Positions 53,391-63,398 of a DNA stretch of 64,000 nucleotides are shown here, piece by piece. The stretch is from positions 1-64,000 of the forward strand of contig JAPLGM010000018.1 in assembly GCA_026390165.1 (NCBI GenBank), in the 5' to 3' direction. Positions within the stretch are counted from its first letter, which is position 1. Each line of letters opens with the position of its first letter. The stretch is from Campylobacterales bacterium (GTDB lineage Bacteria > Campylobacterota > Campylobacteria > Campylobacterales > Sulfurimonadaceae). The translations under genes were made by a program, and so were the position numbers. Under the pieces are notes generated by a model, which worked only from the letters and a program-made list of their open reading frames with translations, was not told where the DNA came from and made no database searches.

Positions 53391-55564
53391 CTCTCAGCCC
53401 CCCATTTTTTTCGATACAGCACGTACCCTTTTAATAAATCTTCGACACTCATAATATCAAAACTTTCACATCCGTTTTTGAGTTTGCTCGCGTATTCGAT
53501 TATTGCATTCATCCCATAGCTGTTTCCGATCTTCTCCAACTCATCGGCAAAGGTGTATGCCGCATCGATGTCCCCTGACTTTAGGGCATTGAGGGCGTTG
53601 GAGTCCAATTCTTTCAATGTGCCACACAGCTCATCACGACGAGACGTATCAAGTACACCAGAGAGACTCTCAACACCCTCTTCTTCAACGACGGTGGCAA
53701 CAACGGTATAGGGGAGATACTGCTGTAAAACATTCAGCAGGTGGTGACGATTGACCGGTTTTTCCAAGAGACCGTCGAATGTCGTAAAAATACGCTCATG
53801 ATCATGCTTCATCACCGATGCCGTAACGGCAACAACGGCAAATGAACGGTCGAAAAATTCACGTTGTATCGTCGCCATCGCTTCCCATCCATCCATATTT
53901 GGCATCCGTATATCCATAAAAACGAGCTGATAGGGGTGTTCTCGAATCCGTTCCAAGGCAATCACCCCATCCGACGCTTCATCAACTTCCAATCCATACC
54001 CTCGTAAAATTTCACCAAGTAACAGCCGATTTTCCGCGATATCATCAACAATAAGAATACGGCTTCGATCAAACACCAACCCATCATCACTCAAAGAAGC
54101 CTCATCATGACTAAAAAGAGCTTCTGATCGTTCAATGTGCACGAGTTCGAGGACGAAAGTGCTCCCCTCCCCTAGGTGTGACTCCACTGTAATATCCCCT
54201 CCCATTAGATGGGCTAATCGTTGACAAATAGCGAGTCCCAATCCCGTACCACCGTATTGCCGGCTATCTTGCTCATCATTTTGAATAAATGCTTCGAAAA
54301 TCTTAGTTTGATTCTTCTCTGGAATCCCGATCCCTGTATCGTGAATACTAAACATCAATGTAACCTCATCGTCAGTTTTTGATGATGGAGTTGAAAGATG
54401 AAGATGTACCGACCCTTCATGGGTAAATTTGATCGCGTTGGAGATGAGATTAATGAGAATTTGGCGCAGGTGTATCTCATCGGCAATTATCCATTCGGGA
54501 ATATTTTCATCAATACCGTAGGAAATTTCAACCCCTTTTTTTCGTCCTGCTTCGCTAAAGAGCAACATAATATTTTGGACAAAAGCTTTCACCTCCATCG
54601 GGTGCATTTCGATTTTCATGTGCCCTGCTTCGATTTTTGAAAGATCCAAAATATCATTAATGAGGGTCAAAAGTGTCCGCCCCCCGTTTTTAACCGCCTG
54701 CAAATAGCCGATGTGTTTGGGATCGGTAAGCTCTTGTTCAAGCAAATCGGAGAACCCGATGACAGAGTTAAGAGGGGTACGGATCTCATGAGACATATTC
54801 GCCAAAAATTCTGATTTTAGACGATTCGCCGAATCGGCTTCCTCTTTAGCGATTTTCAGATCGTCAATCATCGAACTCTCTTTTTCCAAAGCCTCTTCCA
54901 ATTCATACGTACGGGATTTTACTTGCTTTTCAAGCCCCACGTTGAAGTGCTGAAGCTGCCGATTCAATTCATCCAACTCTTTTTGAATCCCTATATTCTG
55001 AAGATACTGATTCGTCACATAACGGATAATATACCCCAAAACAATCGCTTCAGCAATGACCATAACCCCATGCAAATAGACATACTCAATCCCGCATCCG
55101 TAACTAAAAACCATAATAGGGGCATCCCCTAAATAGAGATTTTGCGATTGGAGATAGTTGAAGAGAAAATGGTGGACGATAATCGCGGCACTCGCCATCC
55201 ACATTGGCAAAGTGTCTTTGTAAATCGTCAAAATAGCCAATCCAATGAAGACATGAAAGTGCATCTCGATCCGACCCAAATGCTGTTGAATATAGATGGC
55301 AGTAAAGAGCATAATAGCAACCGCAGTAATAAGGCGAAACCATAACGTTCCACGCAATAAAATATACGACAGCGCACTAATACTGAGTATCACCATACTC
55401 CCTACGATCCCTAGCATATAGGTACCATAATAGCTTGAGGTGACGAATATGGCAAAAAAAGCGTGACCGAGAAGTATCCACATCATATTTTTATCGGCTT
55501 CACGATAGTCTGCGTTTAGTAACTCCCGTTGGCTTTTCGTCAAAATATTACAAGGGAGTGTCAT
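53387..55564 (-). CDS. Membrane hybrid histidine kinase with C-terminal Hpt-like domain
   Basis: The 725-residue protein has six or so N-terminal transmembrane helices with a conserved MHFHVFIG...HHFLFNYLQ region, coiled coil, H-box MSHEIRTPLN, N-box LISNAIKF, and an ATP lid with FEAFIQND. A receiver follows (LVFMDIRMPNMDG). The last ~90 residues look like an Hpt domain, but the usual His position reads ADELEKIGNSYG, with Asp in place of the phospho-accepting His. It overlaps the SCO-like gene upstream by four bases. Confidence 0.9.
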   Translation of the reverse strand: MTLPCNILTKSQRELLNADYREADKNMMWILLGHAFFAIFVTSSYYGTYMLGIVGSMVILSISALSYILLRGTLWFRLITAVAIMLFTAIYIQQHLGRIEMHFHVFIGLAILTIYKDTLPMWMASAAIIVHHFLFNYLQSQNLYLGDAPIMVFSYGCGIEYVYLHGVMVIAEAIVLGYIIRYVTNQYLQNIGIQKELDELNRQLQHFNVGLEKQVKSRTYELEEALEKESSMIDDLKIAKEEADSANRLKSEFLANMSHEIRTPLNSVIGFSDLLEQELTDPKHIGYLQAVKNGGRTLLTLINDILDLSKIEAGHMKIEMHPMEVKAFVQNIMLLFSEAGRKKGVEISYGIDENIPEWIIADEIHLRQILINLISNAIKFTHEGSVHLHLSTPSSKTDDEVTLMFSIHDTGIGIPEKNQTKIFEAFIQNDEQDSRQYGGTGLGLAICQRLAHLMGGDITVESHLGEGSTFVLELVHIERSEALFSHDEASLSDDGLVFDRSRILIVDDIAENRLLLGEILRGYGLEVDEASDGVIALERIREHPYQLVFMDIRMPNMDGWEAMATIQREFFDRSFAVVAVTASVMKHDHERIFTTFDGLLEKPVNRHHLLNVLQQYLPYTVVATVVEEEGVESLSGVLDTSRRDELCGTLKELDSNALNALKSGDIDAAYTFADELEKIGNSYGMNAIIEYASKLKNGCESFDIMSVEDLLKGYVLYRKKWGAER

Positions 55565-56139
55565 TGCATCAGCCTCTGTATGTCATGTAAAATTTGTTTT
55601 TCGGGATAAGGGTGTGTCATGTAAATTCGCTCTAGCACATAGCGGTGATTTTTACGTACCATCAAATAGAGGTTTGAAGAGTGTCCCATCTCCCCGTTAT
55701 TCTCACTCACTGCCAAATTAAAATCACGTTCCAAGGTATTGACTTCATTAAGAGTAGCATAAATTCCATGGAAATCGGGATGGAAACTTTTGGCAAAGGC
55801 ATCGGGCCAATCGGCGCTCTGGGTAGGATTGAGATTAACGAAATAAAAAGAGACATCCCGATTCTTCGCCGTAATCTTCCGATAAAGGGGAGAGAGCTCA
55901 TTCAGCGCAGGGATACAAATAGCCGTACATCCGACATATCCAAAATACAAAAGTGCTACCTTCGAGGTTTCGTGATCCAAAAATGGAGGAGAGATAGTCC
56001 CATTTTCCATCACAACCGACTGCGTCTCTTTCCCCATAAATTGAGCACTCAGCGGAAAGAGCATCAGCAACCCTATCATAAGAAGCAATAAGAAGGCACC
56101 CGATATATTTTTAAAAAAATTCAATCGCTTCCGTTCCAC
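55561..56139 (-). CDS. SCO1/SenC-like thioredoxin-fold protein
   Basis: About 192 residues, starting at GTG with GAAGGGGATAACA upstream; the track start lies in the previous gene. One N-terminal membrane helix anchors it to the periplasmic side. YFGYVGCTAICIPAL carries the paired cysteines in the SCO position (CxxxC, usually CPDVC), and GEMGHSSNLYLM gives the conserved His. SCO proteins bind copper or handle thiols for cytochrome oxidase. In this operon it is linked to sensor genes, so it may detect copper or redox state instead. Confidence 0.8.
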   Translation of the reverse strand: MERKRLNFFKNISGAFLLLLMIGLLMLFPLSAQFMGKETQSVVMENGTISPPFLDHETSKVALLYFGYVGCTAICIPALNELSPLYRKITAKNRDVSFYFVNLNPTQSADWPDAFAKSFHPDFHGIYATLNEVNTLERDFNLAVSENNGEMGHSSNLYLMVRKNHRYVLERIYMTHPYPEKQILHDIQRLMQ

Positions 56140-57082
56140 TGTTATCCCCTTCCGAAAGGGTGATTTGTAACTGAGCAACAGAGCTAAAGAGTGTTTTATC
56201 CAAATAGTGAATATCTTCTGCAATCTGATCGACAAAAACACTTTTACGCCACATCGACAAATCTTCGATAATCGCTTTAAGATAAATAGCAACAACACCA
56301 CTATTATCAAAGCTGATACTCTCAAGTGGCGTTGTTTCCAAAAGCTCCACAAGTAACGTCAGCGTATATGCCAGTTCTTTGAACTCTGTAAGATAATTCA
56401 CAACATGGATATAATCATTGAGTAAAATAATAATCTCTCGATAGGCTTCATCATCCATAGCATTTGTCAAATCAATAGAATCAACTGCTTCTTTCTCAAT
56501 AGCACCCAACTCATCAATCATCTCAAGATCGATTTCTACCTCTTGAAGATAGTGTAAAGCAGTGGTAGTATCGGTTTTATCATTACCTTGATATGTATTG
56601 CAAACTTTTGGTTTCATGCTCTCTTCTGGGTTAATCGAGCAATAAAGATACTCATCTTTTTGAAAATAATATAACTGTATATAATCACGGATGACACCGA
56701 GAAAATTATGATCTATCAGTAAAGCTATTTCAGTCAGCGTTTCATACGTTAGAATTTTCTCTTTCAACATAAACTGGAGAAGAGTGTTTTTTAGATTAAC
56801 ACAAATCATAAAAACTTCATCCAATGCAATCTGCTTTTTCTCAAAAAAGACCAACATAACCCCAATGACGGGGCAATTTCCCAACGCATGACTGCCACGT
56901 ATGATACCAAGAGCATAGTTTATTATCTTCACTCCGAAATACTGCCCATAAAACTCTGTTGTTATGTTATGCTTTTGAAGTACCGCTACTACATCGGAAT
57001 TTGACATCCACTGTTCCACTAATTCATTTTTAGCAACTTCAAAATAATCGACGTACGGCGTTAAATGTGGAAATTCCGTCAC
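56111..57082 (-). CDS. Unknown helical protein, first gene of sensory operon
   Basis: A 323-residue protein, almost entirely helical and acidic, without signal peptide or membrane segment. Residues 1-150 (ELVEQWM, LLQFMLKEKILTYETL, DHNFLGVIRDYIQLYYFQ) recall the globin-like or RsbR-N sensor helical bundles; the rest may be another four-helix bundle. I do not recognise a family. It overlaps the SCO-like gene by about 29 bases and heads the operon with the hybrid kinase and HD-GYP protein. Confidence 0.6.
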   Translation of the reverse strand: MTEFPHLTPYVDYFEVAKNELVEQWMSNSDVVAVLQKHNITTEFYGQYFGVKIINYALGIIRGSHALGNCPVIGVMLVFFEKKQIALDEVFMICVNLKNTLLQFMLKEKILTYETLTEIALLIDHNFLGVIRDYIQLYYFQKDEYLYCSINPEESMKPKVCNTYQGNDKTDTTTALHYLQEVEIDLEMIDELGAIEKEAVDSIDLTNAMDDEAYREIIILLNDYIHVVNYLTEFKELAYTLTLLVELLETTPLESISFDNSGVVAIYLKAIIEDLSMWRKSVFVDQIAEDIHYLDKTLFSSVAQLQITLSEGDNSGTEAIEFF

Positions 57083-57235
57083 TCTTTTTACCTTTTCAAT
57101 AGTGATTCTCTTTAGAAAAAGAGTAGCACAGATATGTCGAAATTATGCTATTTTTATTTATTTAATTTTTTGCGATAAGTTTGCAATGTAAATACGATAA
57201 AATAGTCGATTCAAATCTGTACAGCGGAGAGTGCT

Positions 57236-57913
57236 ATGCTCGAAAAGCTCAAGAATACAACCATCCTTTTTCTCGAAGACAATGCTGAATTTGCCGCAAA
57301 TACCTCTACCTTATTACAAGTTTTTGTCGAAAAAGTCTATCATGTCGCTACTATTGCCCACGCACAAGAGATTCTCACTCACCATACGATTGAGATCATT
57401 ATTTGTGATATAAAACTCAAAAATGAAAATGGTCTCGATTTTATAGATAACGTTAGAACAACCGATACCAAAACGCCGATTCTTGTTATCAGCGGTCATA
57501 AAGATGAAGAATTTTTATTTCGTGCCATTCCACTAGGACTCACTGCCTATTTGCTCAAACCGATCAAATACGAAGCGCTGATCGATGCGCTAAACCAATG
57601 TGCGGAAGTTATTCAAACCTATCGGATGAAAAAAATAGAGCTTAAAGAGGGATGGTTTTACGATACCGAAAATAAGATTTTGGAAAAAGAGAAACAAATC
57701 TACCCCCTCAATAAAAAAGAGGCTCTTTTTATGGAACTTCTCTCTCATAATCGTGATCGGCTTATTGAGAAAGAGATGATTCACGCTTGCGTTTGGCAAG
57801 GTGAAGAGATGAGCGATTCGGCATTGACCAATTTTATCCTCCGCATCCGCAGACGATTGGGTAAAAATTTTATCTACACTATCCCCGATATGGGGTATCG
57901 GCTCAAAGCGTAA
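57236..57913 (+). CDS. OmpR-type response regulator
   Basis: A 225-residue protein: receiver (residues 1-125) with FLEDNAE, phospho-acceptor Asp in IIICDIKLKNENG and Lys in LLKPIKYE, then a winged helix (NKKEALFMELLSHNRD, DSALTNFILRIRRRL). It is divergent from the sensory operon and convergent with a large kinase gene, the two stop codons being separated by 2 bp. It could partner either the convergent kinase or the operon across the promoter gap. Confidence 0.9.
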   Translation: MLEKLKNTTILFLEDNAEFAANTSTLLQVFVEKVYHVATIAHAQEILTHHTIEIIICDIKLKNENGLDFIDNVRTTDTKTPILVISGHKDEEFLFRAIPLGLTAYLLKPIKYEALIDALNQCAEVIQTYRMKKIELKEGWFYDTENKILEKEKQIYPLNKKEALFMELLSHNRDRLIEKEMIHACVWQGEEMSDSALTNFILRIRRRLGKNFIYTIPDMGYRLKA

Positions 57914-57915
57914 AA

Positions 57916-60345
57916 CTAGGATTTCAATAAAATTCTAGCGCACAAACCCCTCTCTTGATTGGTCAACGCCAGTGTTGCACCGTATTTCGCAACAATCTCG
58001 CGACACATTTGAAGCCCTAGTCCATTCGTAGGGGTCTCTAAATCCATCCCTCCCCCATTGTCACATACGATGACCGATTTATCCTTGACGGTGATGGTGA
58101 TCGAAGGGTTTGATATCTGGCGCGTTTTGAGAATATCTATCGCATTGTTGATGAGATTGAGCCACACTTGCATCCACTCATTTTTGATCCCAACAACCAT
58201 AATACTCTCATCCCCGTCAATCGTAACGGTGATATTATTATCGAGAAGTTTTGTTTCGATAATGAAGAGTGATCCCCGAATCGATTCAACAATCTCAAAG
58301 GGGGATGAATGATCACTTTTTTTATAAAATTCAAGAAAGTTTTGCATCGTCATCGACATAAAATCAATCGTCTCTTCGATGGTGTCACACTGTTTTAGAA
58401 GTGTTTCCTCATCAATTTGTTGACCCATTTTGAGTTTTACCATCGTCAAGAGATTAATCGAACTGAGTTTCGAAAGGGGTTCTCTCCATTGGTGAGAGAT
58501 GTTGGCAATCATCGTCCCCATTTCCGCCTCTTTCGTTTTTTGCAATACGATATTGGCTTGGAGGAGATTTTTCGCCACCTGCTCTTTGACCTTTCTTCGC
58601 AAAAGAAGATTCCACCCCATCATCAGTGCACTCATAGCCGCTACGCCTCCAAGAAGATAAAGGAGAATAACGCCGTATTCTTTACGTTCGCTTAGTACGG
58701 TGGCATAACGGTTGTAAATTTTTTGCATCATTTCGGGCTTGATCCCTACGACAAGTTTTTCAAAAATATCGTGTAAAATCGGTTCATCTTTACGGGTTCC
58801 CACCGATAAATCAACCCGCTCTTTAAGGCGAGATGAGACTTTTAGCGTCCCCGTGTGCTCTTTTTGGATATACGATGAAAGCACCATAAGATTATCGATA
58901 TATCCATAAAGTTCACCCGATTCGACACGATTAAGTCCATCGGTGATCGAGGTAACTTCCACGATATTGAGAGCAGGATAGAGGCTTTTTAACTGTTCCT
59001 CTATCGCATACCCTTTGACAACCCCCAATTTTGCATTACCCAATGAGGTGATCTCCTCCGTAAAAGGTTTCTCCATTGTGGTTGCCATGACGATAGGGAG
59101 GGTAACATAAGGGGTGGTAAAGTCCATATATTTGAGCCTCTCAGGGGTGCTGGAGGCGAGGGAGAATATATCGCACTTGCCCTTTTTCGCCGCCTCTATC
59201 GACGCATCCCATGTGGCTACAGGGAGAAACTCGATAGGAGTACCCAACTGTTTTTCAAACTCTCTCATCACATCGGAGGCAATCCCTATATGATGAGCCT
59301 TACGAATTGCTTCAAACGGGTACCATTCAGGATCGACACACATCACAACTCTTTTTTTATTAAGCAAATACTGTTTTTGCGCTGTTGTTAGCTTGACCCC
59401 TTCATTGGACGCGACAACATCGTTAAACATAAATTTTCCGAGTGTTTGATCGGACGATAACCGCCCCGATTGGATGAGCTGTTTGTATGCCCGAACCGTC
59501 AACTCTTCGTTCGCCTGCCCTATGGGATAAAAATCGCTCATCATCATTTTTTTGGTCACATGGTACTCGTGCATAAGGGCATCACGTGATTTGCCCGTGG
59601 GGTATTTTTTTACCAATAGATCGATGATTTCATTCGGGTGCTTTAGTGCATATTTCCACCCTTTATTCGTTGCATTAATAAACCGTTGTGTCCGCTCTGG
59701 ATTTTCAAGCGCTTCAGCGCGAGAGGTAAAGAGATTCACCGCACTCATCATAAAACCGTAATCCGAGGGGTCAAGAATATCGTAGGGGATATGATGTCGA
59801 TCGAGTTCGTAGAGCTGATTGGAGCGAAAGACCGCCATCGCATCGATTTTTCCATCAATAAAATCATTCATCTTAAAGGTGTGGAGTAAAAAAGTGGTAT
59901 TTTTGGGGGTGATTTCAAAATGGTTCAGCATCAACCCAAGCGACGAGGACCGAAACTCATCTTTTGTTGCCATAACCTTTTTTCCGATCAAATCAGCAGG
60001 GTTGTGTATCCCTTTTCGGACGACAAAAACGAGGGGGGAGCGTTGTAAATAGGTTCCCAAGAGAACAACAGGGGCAGGTTTGTCATCAGAGATGATAATA
60101 CTACTGTTGTAGGAGCCATACGTCGCTTTTCGGCTTATAATATCGGCGGCAGTGTCAACGCTGTTTTGATATTCGCGTAGCTGTACGTCCAACCCAGCCT
60201 CACGGTAGAACCCTTTCTCCTTCGCCGCAATAAATCCCGCAAATTCGAACTGATATTTCCAATCGAGCTGAAGAGAGACTTTTTCCAGTTTCTCTCCTGC
60301 GTAAAGAGCATTGAATACAAGAAAAAAAAGGAGTAATAATCGCAT
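57916..60345 (-). CDS. Sensor kinase with NMT1-like and SBP_bac_3 binding domains
   Basis: The start MRLLLLFF gives a clean signal peptide and follows the preceding stop (TAAAATG); the track start is 24 bases earlier. Two periplasmic domains follow: an NMT1/THI5-like domain (LQLDWKYQFEFAGFIAAKEKGFY) at about 30-300 and an amino-acid-type binding domain (VVMCVDPEWYPFEAI) at about 335-550. Then come one membrane helix and a kinase core with H-box ISHQWREPLSKL and N-box LINNAIDIL. It senses small molecules outside the cell membrane, possibly thiamine-precursor-like and amino-acid-like ligands. Confidence 0.87.
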   Translation of the reverse strand: MRLLLLFFLVFNALYAGEKLEKVSLQLDWKYQFEFAGFIAAKEKGFYREAGLDVQLREYQNSVDTAADIISRKATYGSYNSSIIISDDKPAPVVLLGTYLQRSPLVFVVRKGIHNPADLIGKKVMATKDEFRSSSLGLMLNHFEITPKNTTFLLHTFKMNDFIDGKIDAMAVFRSNQLYELDRHHIPYDILDPSDYGFMMSAVNLFTSRAEALENPERTQRFINATNKGWKYALKHPNEIIDLLVKKYPTGKSRDALMHEYHVTKKMMMSDFYPIGQANEELTVRAYKQLIQSGRLSSDQTLGKFMFNDVVASNEGVKLTTAQKQYLLNKKRVVMCVDPEWYPFEAIRKAHHIGIASDVMREFEKQLGTPIEFLPVATWDASIEAAKKGKCDIFSLASSTPERLKYMDFTTPYVTLPIVMATTMEKPFTEEITSLGNAKLGVVKGYAIEEQLKSLYPALNIVEVTSITDGLNRVESGELYGYIDNLMVLSSYIQKEHTGTLKVSSRLKERVDLSVGTRKDEPILHDIFEKLVVGIKPEMMQKIYNRYATVLSERKEYGVILLYLLGGVAAMSALMMGWNLLLRRKVKEQVAKNLLQANIVLQKTKEAEMGTMIANISHQWREPLSKLSSINLLTMVKLKMGQQIDEETLLKQCDTIEETIDFMSMTMQNFLEFYKKSDHSSPFEIVESIRGSLFIIETKLLDNNITVTIDGDESIMVVGIKNEWMQVWLNLINNAIDILKTRQISNPSITITVKDKSVIVCDNGGGMDLETPTNGLGLQMCREIVAKYGATLALTNQERGLCARILLKS

Positions 60346-60346
60346 T

Positions 60347-61783
60347 TTAAGAGTGTTTAGCACTCTCATAAATAAGATTATTCATAAGGGTAAAAAGCTC
60401 ATCACTTGCCACTTCCATCTGAGTAAAGTTTTGAATGATTGCCTCTTTGTTCTCAACAACAAGGTCAGCACCCTCCACGAAAACGAGATTATCATGTACT
60501 CTGTTGTGAACGATGGAGTGGGGCTTATCTATACCACTGTACGAGGGGAGTGAACCAAAACGCTCTTTTCCTTTGCCACTCTCATACCATTGACCCAGAC
60601 GGCAGTTATGATGATTTGCAAACTCTCCCTTAACCTGCCCCTCGAAAATCGAACTGTAGGCGCGTGATTTGAAGACAATATGGTCGATTTTTGCCAACGT
60701 AATAAAAGTGGAGTTTTCAATATTTTCCGCTTGACAGGCGGTTTCAAGGGCATCACGATTGAAAACATGGAGGGTGTCTCGGAACATCATGATCGTCGAA
60801 CTCGATTCCCCCGCAATCGTCCTCATCGTTTCAGAGTTACCCTGAATATCAGAAGCATCTTGCTGCAAGGTTTGAATCGACATACTAATCTCACTCGTCG
60901 CCTTTTGGGTTCGTTCTGCGAGTTTTCGTACCTCATCAGCAACAACAGCAAATCCCCGTCCATGCTCACCCGCACGCGCCGCTTCGATAGCGGCATTAAG
61001 GGCAAGAAGATTCGTTTGATCGGCAATATCTTTGATAAGATTGACCACCGATGAGATCTCATTGGTTTTTTCATTTAGAGTATTGATTGCATCATTGGAT
61101 GTTTGAATAAGTTCGATAAGAGAGGAGAGTTTGCTAATAATCTCTTCAAGTTCACTCACCGTTTTACTTGAATTTTCCGCCGTTGATTGACTCTTTTGGA
61201 CAATATGGTCAAGATTATTAATATTCTCTGTCAAATCATTTTGAATGATACTTAATCCACCGGATATACCACTCCCAATACCGCTTAGTTGCGCATTCAC
61301 TTCCGTTCGTTGGAGATTATGGTAGCTTTGCTCCATCGCCTCGATCCCTTTGTTAACAAGAGAAGCATTATACTTAAATGCCCCATTCAACCCTTTCGCT
61401 ATCACTTTACGGTGGAACTGTTGATGACTAGCCTTAGTCACTCCCGCTTTAATCTCCCGCATAAACGTTTCGAGCTGATCGAGTAAATCATTCGCAGACC
61501 ATGACAAAGCGGCAAATTCTCCATGATCTTTGATGTGGATAATTCGCGATTCGAGTTCACCCCTGTTTGCATCGTCCAAAATTTTTGCAACACTGTGGAC
61601 GGTATACTGTGCATCTCGAATATAGATAAACATCAGCCATGCCAATCCAAAATTTATAATGGTAAGGAGCTGAAGCCATCCCAACCCGTGAAGAACCGTT
61701 TCCAATATAATAGTGAGGGTAAAAATACCCAATGCGGCAAAATTAATATATTGTGCCTTAGAGAGCGAGGATAAATTCTTCAT
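60347..61783 (-). CDS. Methyl-accepting chemotaxis protein with C-terminal CZB domain
   Basis: About 478 residues from [12 protein letters not shown] after AAGGGG; the longer track start lies in the PAS gene. Two N-terminal hydrophobic segments have almost no periplasmic loop. The signalling hairpin tip ([20 protein letters not shown]) is followed by a CZB domain with HNCRLGQWY and downstream histidines, a zinc-binding sensor for oxidants such as hypochlorite in related proteins. It probably receives input from the PAS protein encoded just upstream. Confidence 0.88.
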   Translation of the reverse strand: MKNLSSLSKAQYINFAALGIFTLTIILETVLHGLGWLQLLTIINFGLAWLMFIYIRDAQYTVHSVAKILDDANRGELESRIIHIKDHGEFAALSWSANDLLDQLETFMREIKAGVTKASHQQFHRKVIAKGLNGAFKYNASLVNKGIEAMEQSYHNLQRTEVNAQLSGIGSGISGGLSIIQNDLTENINNLDHIVQKSQSTAENSSKTVSELEEIISKLSSLIELIQTSNDAINTLNEKTNEISSVVNLIKDIADQTNLLALNAAIEAARAGEHGRGFAVVADEVRKLAERTQKATSEISMSIQTLQQDASDIQGNSETMRTIAGESSSTIMMFRDTLHVFNRDALETACQAENIENSTFITLAKIDHIVFKSRAYSSIFEGQVKGEFANHHNCRLGQWYESGKGKERFGSLPSYSGIDKPHSIVHNRVHDNLVFVEGADLVVENKEAIIQNFTQMEVASDELFTLMNNLIYESAKHS

Positions 61784-62246
61784 ACGAAACCCCTTTTTGT
61801 TGGAGTAAAGTATCAAGATATTTTTGGGAAGCAGAGATTCCACCCGATTTTTCATCCCGTAACAGCTGCGTATAAAGAGGCTTAATGACGGCTAATGCCT
61901 GCTGTGTCGGTTTTCGGCGTACCGAATGGTATCCGATGATCTTGCCGCTGCTGTCCATTGAAGGGGTGACGTGGGCAAAAACCCAGTAATACCCCCCTTG
62001 TTTCGTCTTATTGACGACGTAGGCGAAAATTTCTTCTCCCTGCTTGATTGTCTCCCATAAGAGTTTAAAAATAAGAGAAGGCATGTCAGGGTTGCGAAGT
62101 ATCTTATGCGGTGCACCGATTAACTCATCCTCCTCGTACCCTGATATTTTAATAAATAAGGCATTCCCATAGGTAATACGCCCCCCCAAATCGGTCTTTG
62201 AGACAATGAATTCATTGTCGCCGAAATTTATTTCTTCTCCTGCCAT
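61758..62246 (-). CDS. PAS-domain protein (Aer-like sensory module)
   Basis: A 162-residue protein with a PAS domain: [33 protein letters not shown], and [12 protein letters not shown]. This is the Aer-type PAS common in Campylobacterota, where a soluble PAS protein pairs with a separate receptor. The [10 protein letters not shown] motif is typical of flavin-linked Aer PAS domains. It overlaps the chemoreceptor gene by 26 bases, so the two are likely a split Aer-like energy or redox taxis receptor. TTAGGAG precedes the ATG. Confidence 0.87.
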   Translation of the reverse strand: MAGEEINFGDNEFIVSKTDLGGRITYGNALFIKISGYEEDELIGAPHKILRNPDMPSLIFKLLWETIKQGEEIFAYVVNKTKQGGYYWVFAHVTPSMDSSGKIIGYHSVRRKPTQQALAVIKPLYTQLLRDEKSGGISASQKYLDTLLQQKGVSYEEFILAL

Positions 62247-62377
62247 CTTACTTATTCTCCTAACTACCTCGTTATAATTCTCTAACGTTTAGAGATGTAT
62301 GTTACTATTTGAAAACTTTATAGTAGGTTATTTAAGTTGCTAATCCTTTCTTTATTGCAAAAGAAAAGAGGAAAACA

Positions 62378-62416
62378 ATGATAGAATTCTACTATGATAC
62401 AAACAATCCCTATTGA
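62378..62416 (+). CDS. Possible 12-codon leader ORF overlapping selU start
   Basis: AGAGGAAAACA followed by ATG is the best ribosome-binding site in this region, but the frame reads only MIEFYYDTNNPY before TGA. It overlaps the first codons of selU in another frame. selU itself lacks a good site, and an in-frame TAG lies four codons before its ATG. This suggests translational coupling or leader-based regulation, not a functional peptide. Confidence 0.35.
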   Translation: MIEFYYDTNNPY

Positions 62417-63398
62417 AACTTTTTTAGAATCCCTTGACGCTTATGACCTCATCATTGATGCAAGAAGCCCACACGAATATAGCGAATCTCGTATTCCCTT
62501 ATCCCGAAATTTTTATGCTCTTAATGATGATGAGCACTGTGAAGTGGGGACGATTTACAAACAAATATCCCCTTTTGAAGCGCGTGTTAAAGGGGCGTCT
62601 TTTGTCTGTCTTAACGCCGCACGTCATATTCACGACATTTATCCCACTTTTACCCCCAATTCCAGAATCGCTATCTACTGTGCCCGTGGAGGGATGCGAT
62701 CGTCGTCATTAGGGACTATCCTCTCTAATATTGGCTACCGAATCGACCGTGTTACGGGCGGCTATAAAGCGTATCGAACGTTTATCACCCGATATCTGGA
62801 CAATCTCCCCGCTATGAATTTTATAACCCTTGCGGGAAACACAGGTTGTGGTAAAAGCGATTTATTGCTCGAATTATCCAATATCATCGATTTAGAAGGG
62901 ATGGCAAACCACTATGGCTCCGTATTTGGTGATATCCATGGACGTCAACCCACCCAAAAAGAGTTTCAAAATCAGCTAACCCATGCCTTACGCGCTTTAA
63001 AGCCAGAAAAAAGTGCCTTTATTGAAGCGGAGAGTAAGCGTATCGGAAAGATTATGCTGCCAACGCCCCTCTACAAACAGATGGAGTCAGGATTTCGTAT
63101 TCAGATCACAGCACCTCTCGAACAACGCATTGAGCGAATTATGCGCATGTACGATCAGATGGATGAGCAATTTTTTAAGGCGCGAATGGAGCGAATCTCC
63201 CCCTACATCAGCCGTGAGGATAAAGCGTCCAGCATCATCGCGTTTGAAAATGGTGATTTAGCACGTGTTTCTGAAATCTTATTGACACAATATTACGATA
63301 AAGTCTACAAAATCACCATCAAACCCAGCATGACTATTTATAACGACAATCCTGCCAAAACGATTGAGACACTAAAGGGGATTCAAGATGAACAATGA
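62394..63398 (+). CDS. selU: tRNA 2-selenouridine synthase (MnmH/SelU)
   Basis: The 334-residue protein combines an N-terminal rhodanese domain with catalytic Cys96 in YCARGGMRS and a C-terminal P-loop domain with GNTGCGKS at 148-155. It geranylates 2-thiouridine at the tRNA wobble position and replaces sulfur with selenium from selenophosphate. It overlaps selD, the enzyme that makes selenophosphate, by 11 bases, which confirms the pathway. Confidence 0.93.
   Translation: MIQTIPIETFLESLDAYDLIIDARSPHEYSESRIPLSRNFYALNDDEHCEVGTIYKQISPFEARVKGASFVCLNAARHIHDIYPTFTPNSRIAIYCARGGMRSSSLGTILSNIGYRIDRVTGGYKAYRTFITRYLDNLPAMNFITLAGNTGCGKSDLLLELSNIIDLEGMANHYGSVFGDIHGRQPTQKEFQNQLTHALRALKPEKSAFIEAESKRIGKIMLPTPLYKQMESGFRIQITAPLEQRIERIMRMYDQMDEQFFKARMERISPYISREDKASSIIAFENGDLARVSEILLTQYYDKVYKITIKPSMTIYNDNPAKTIETLKGIQDEQ

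Noticed and set aside
55561-56352. Long N-terminal extension of the SCO-like protein
   Set aside because: The extra 71 residues are out-of-frame reading of the preceding gene; a GTG with a good ribosome-binding site fits better.
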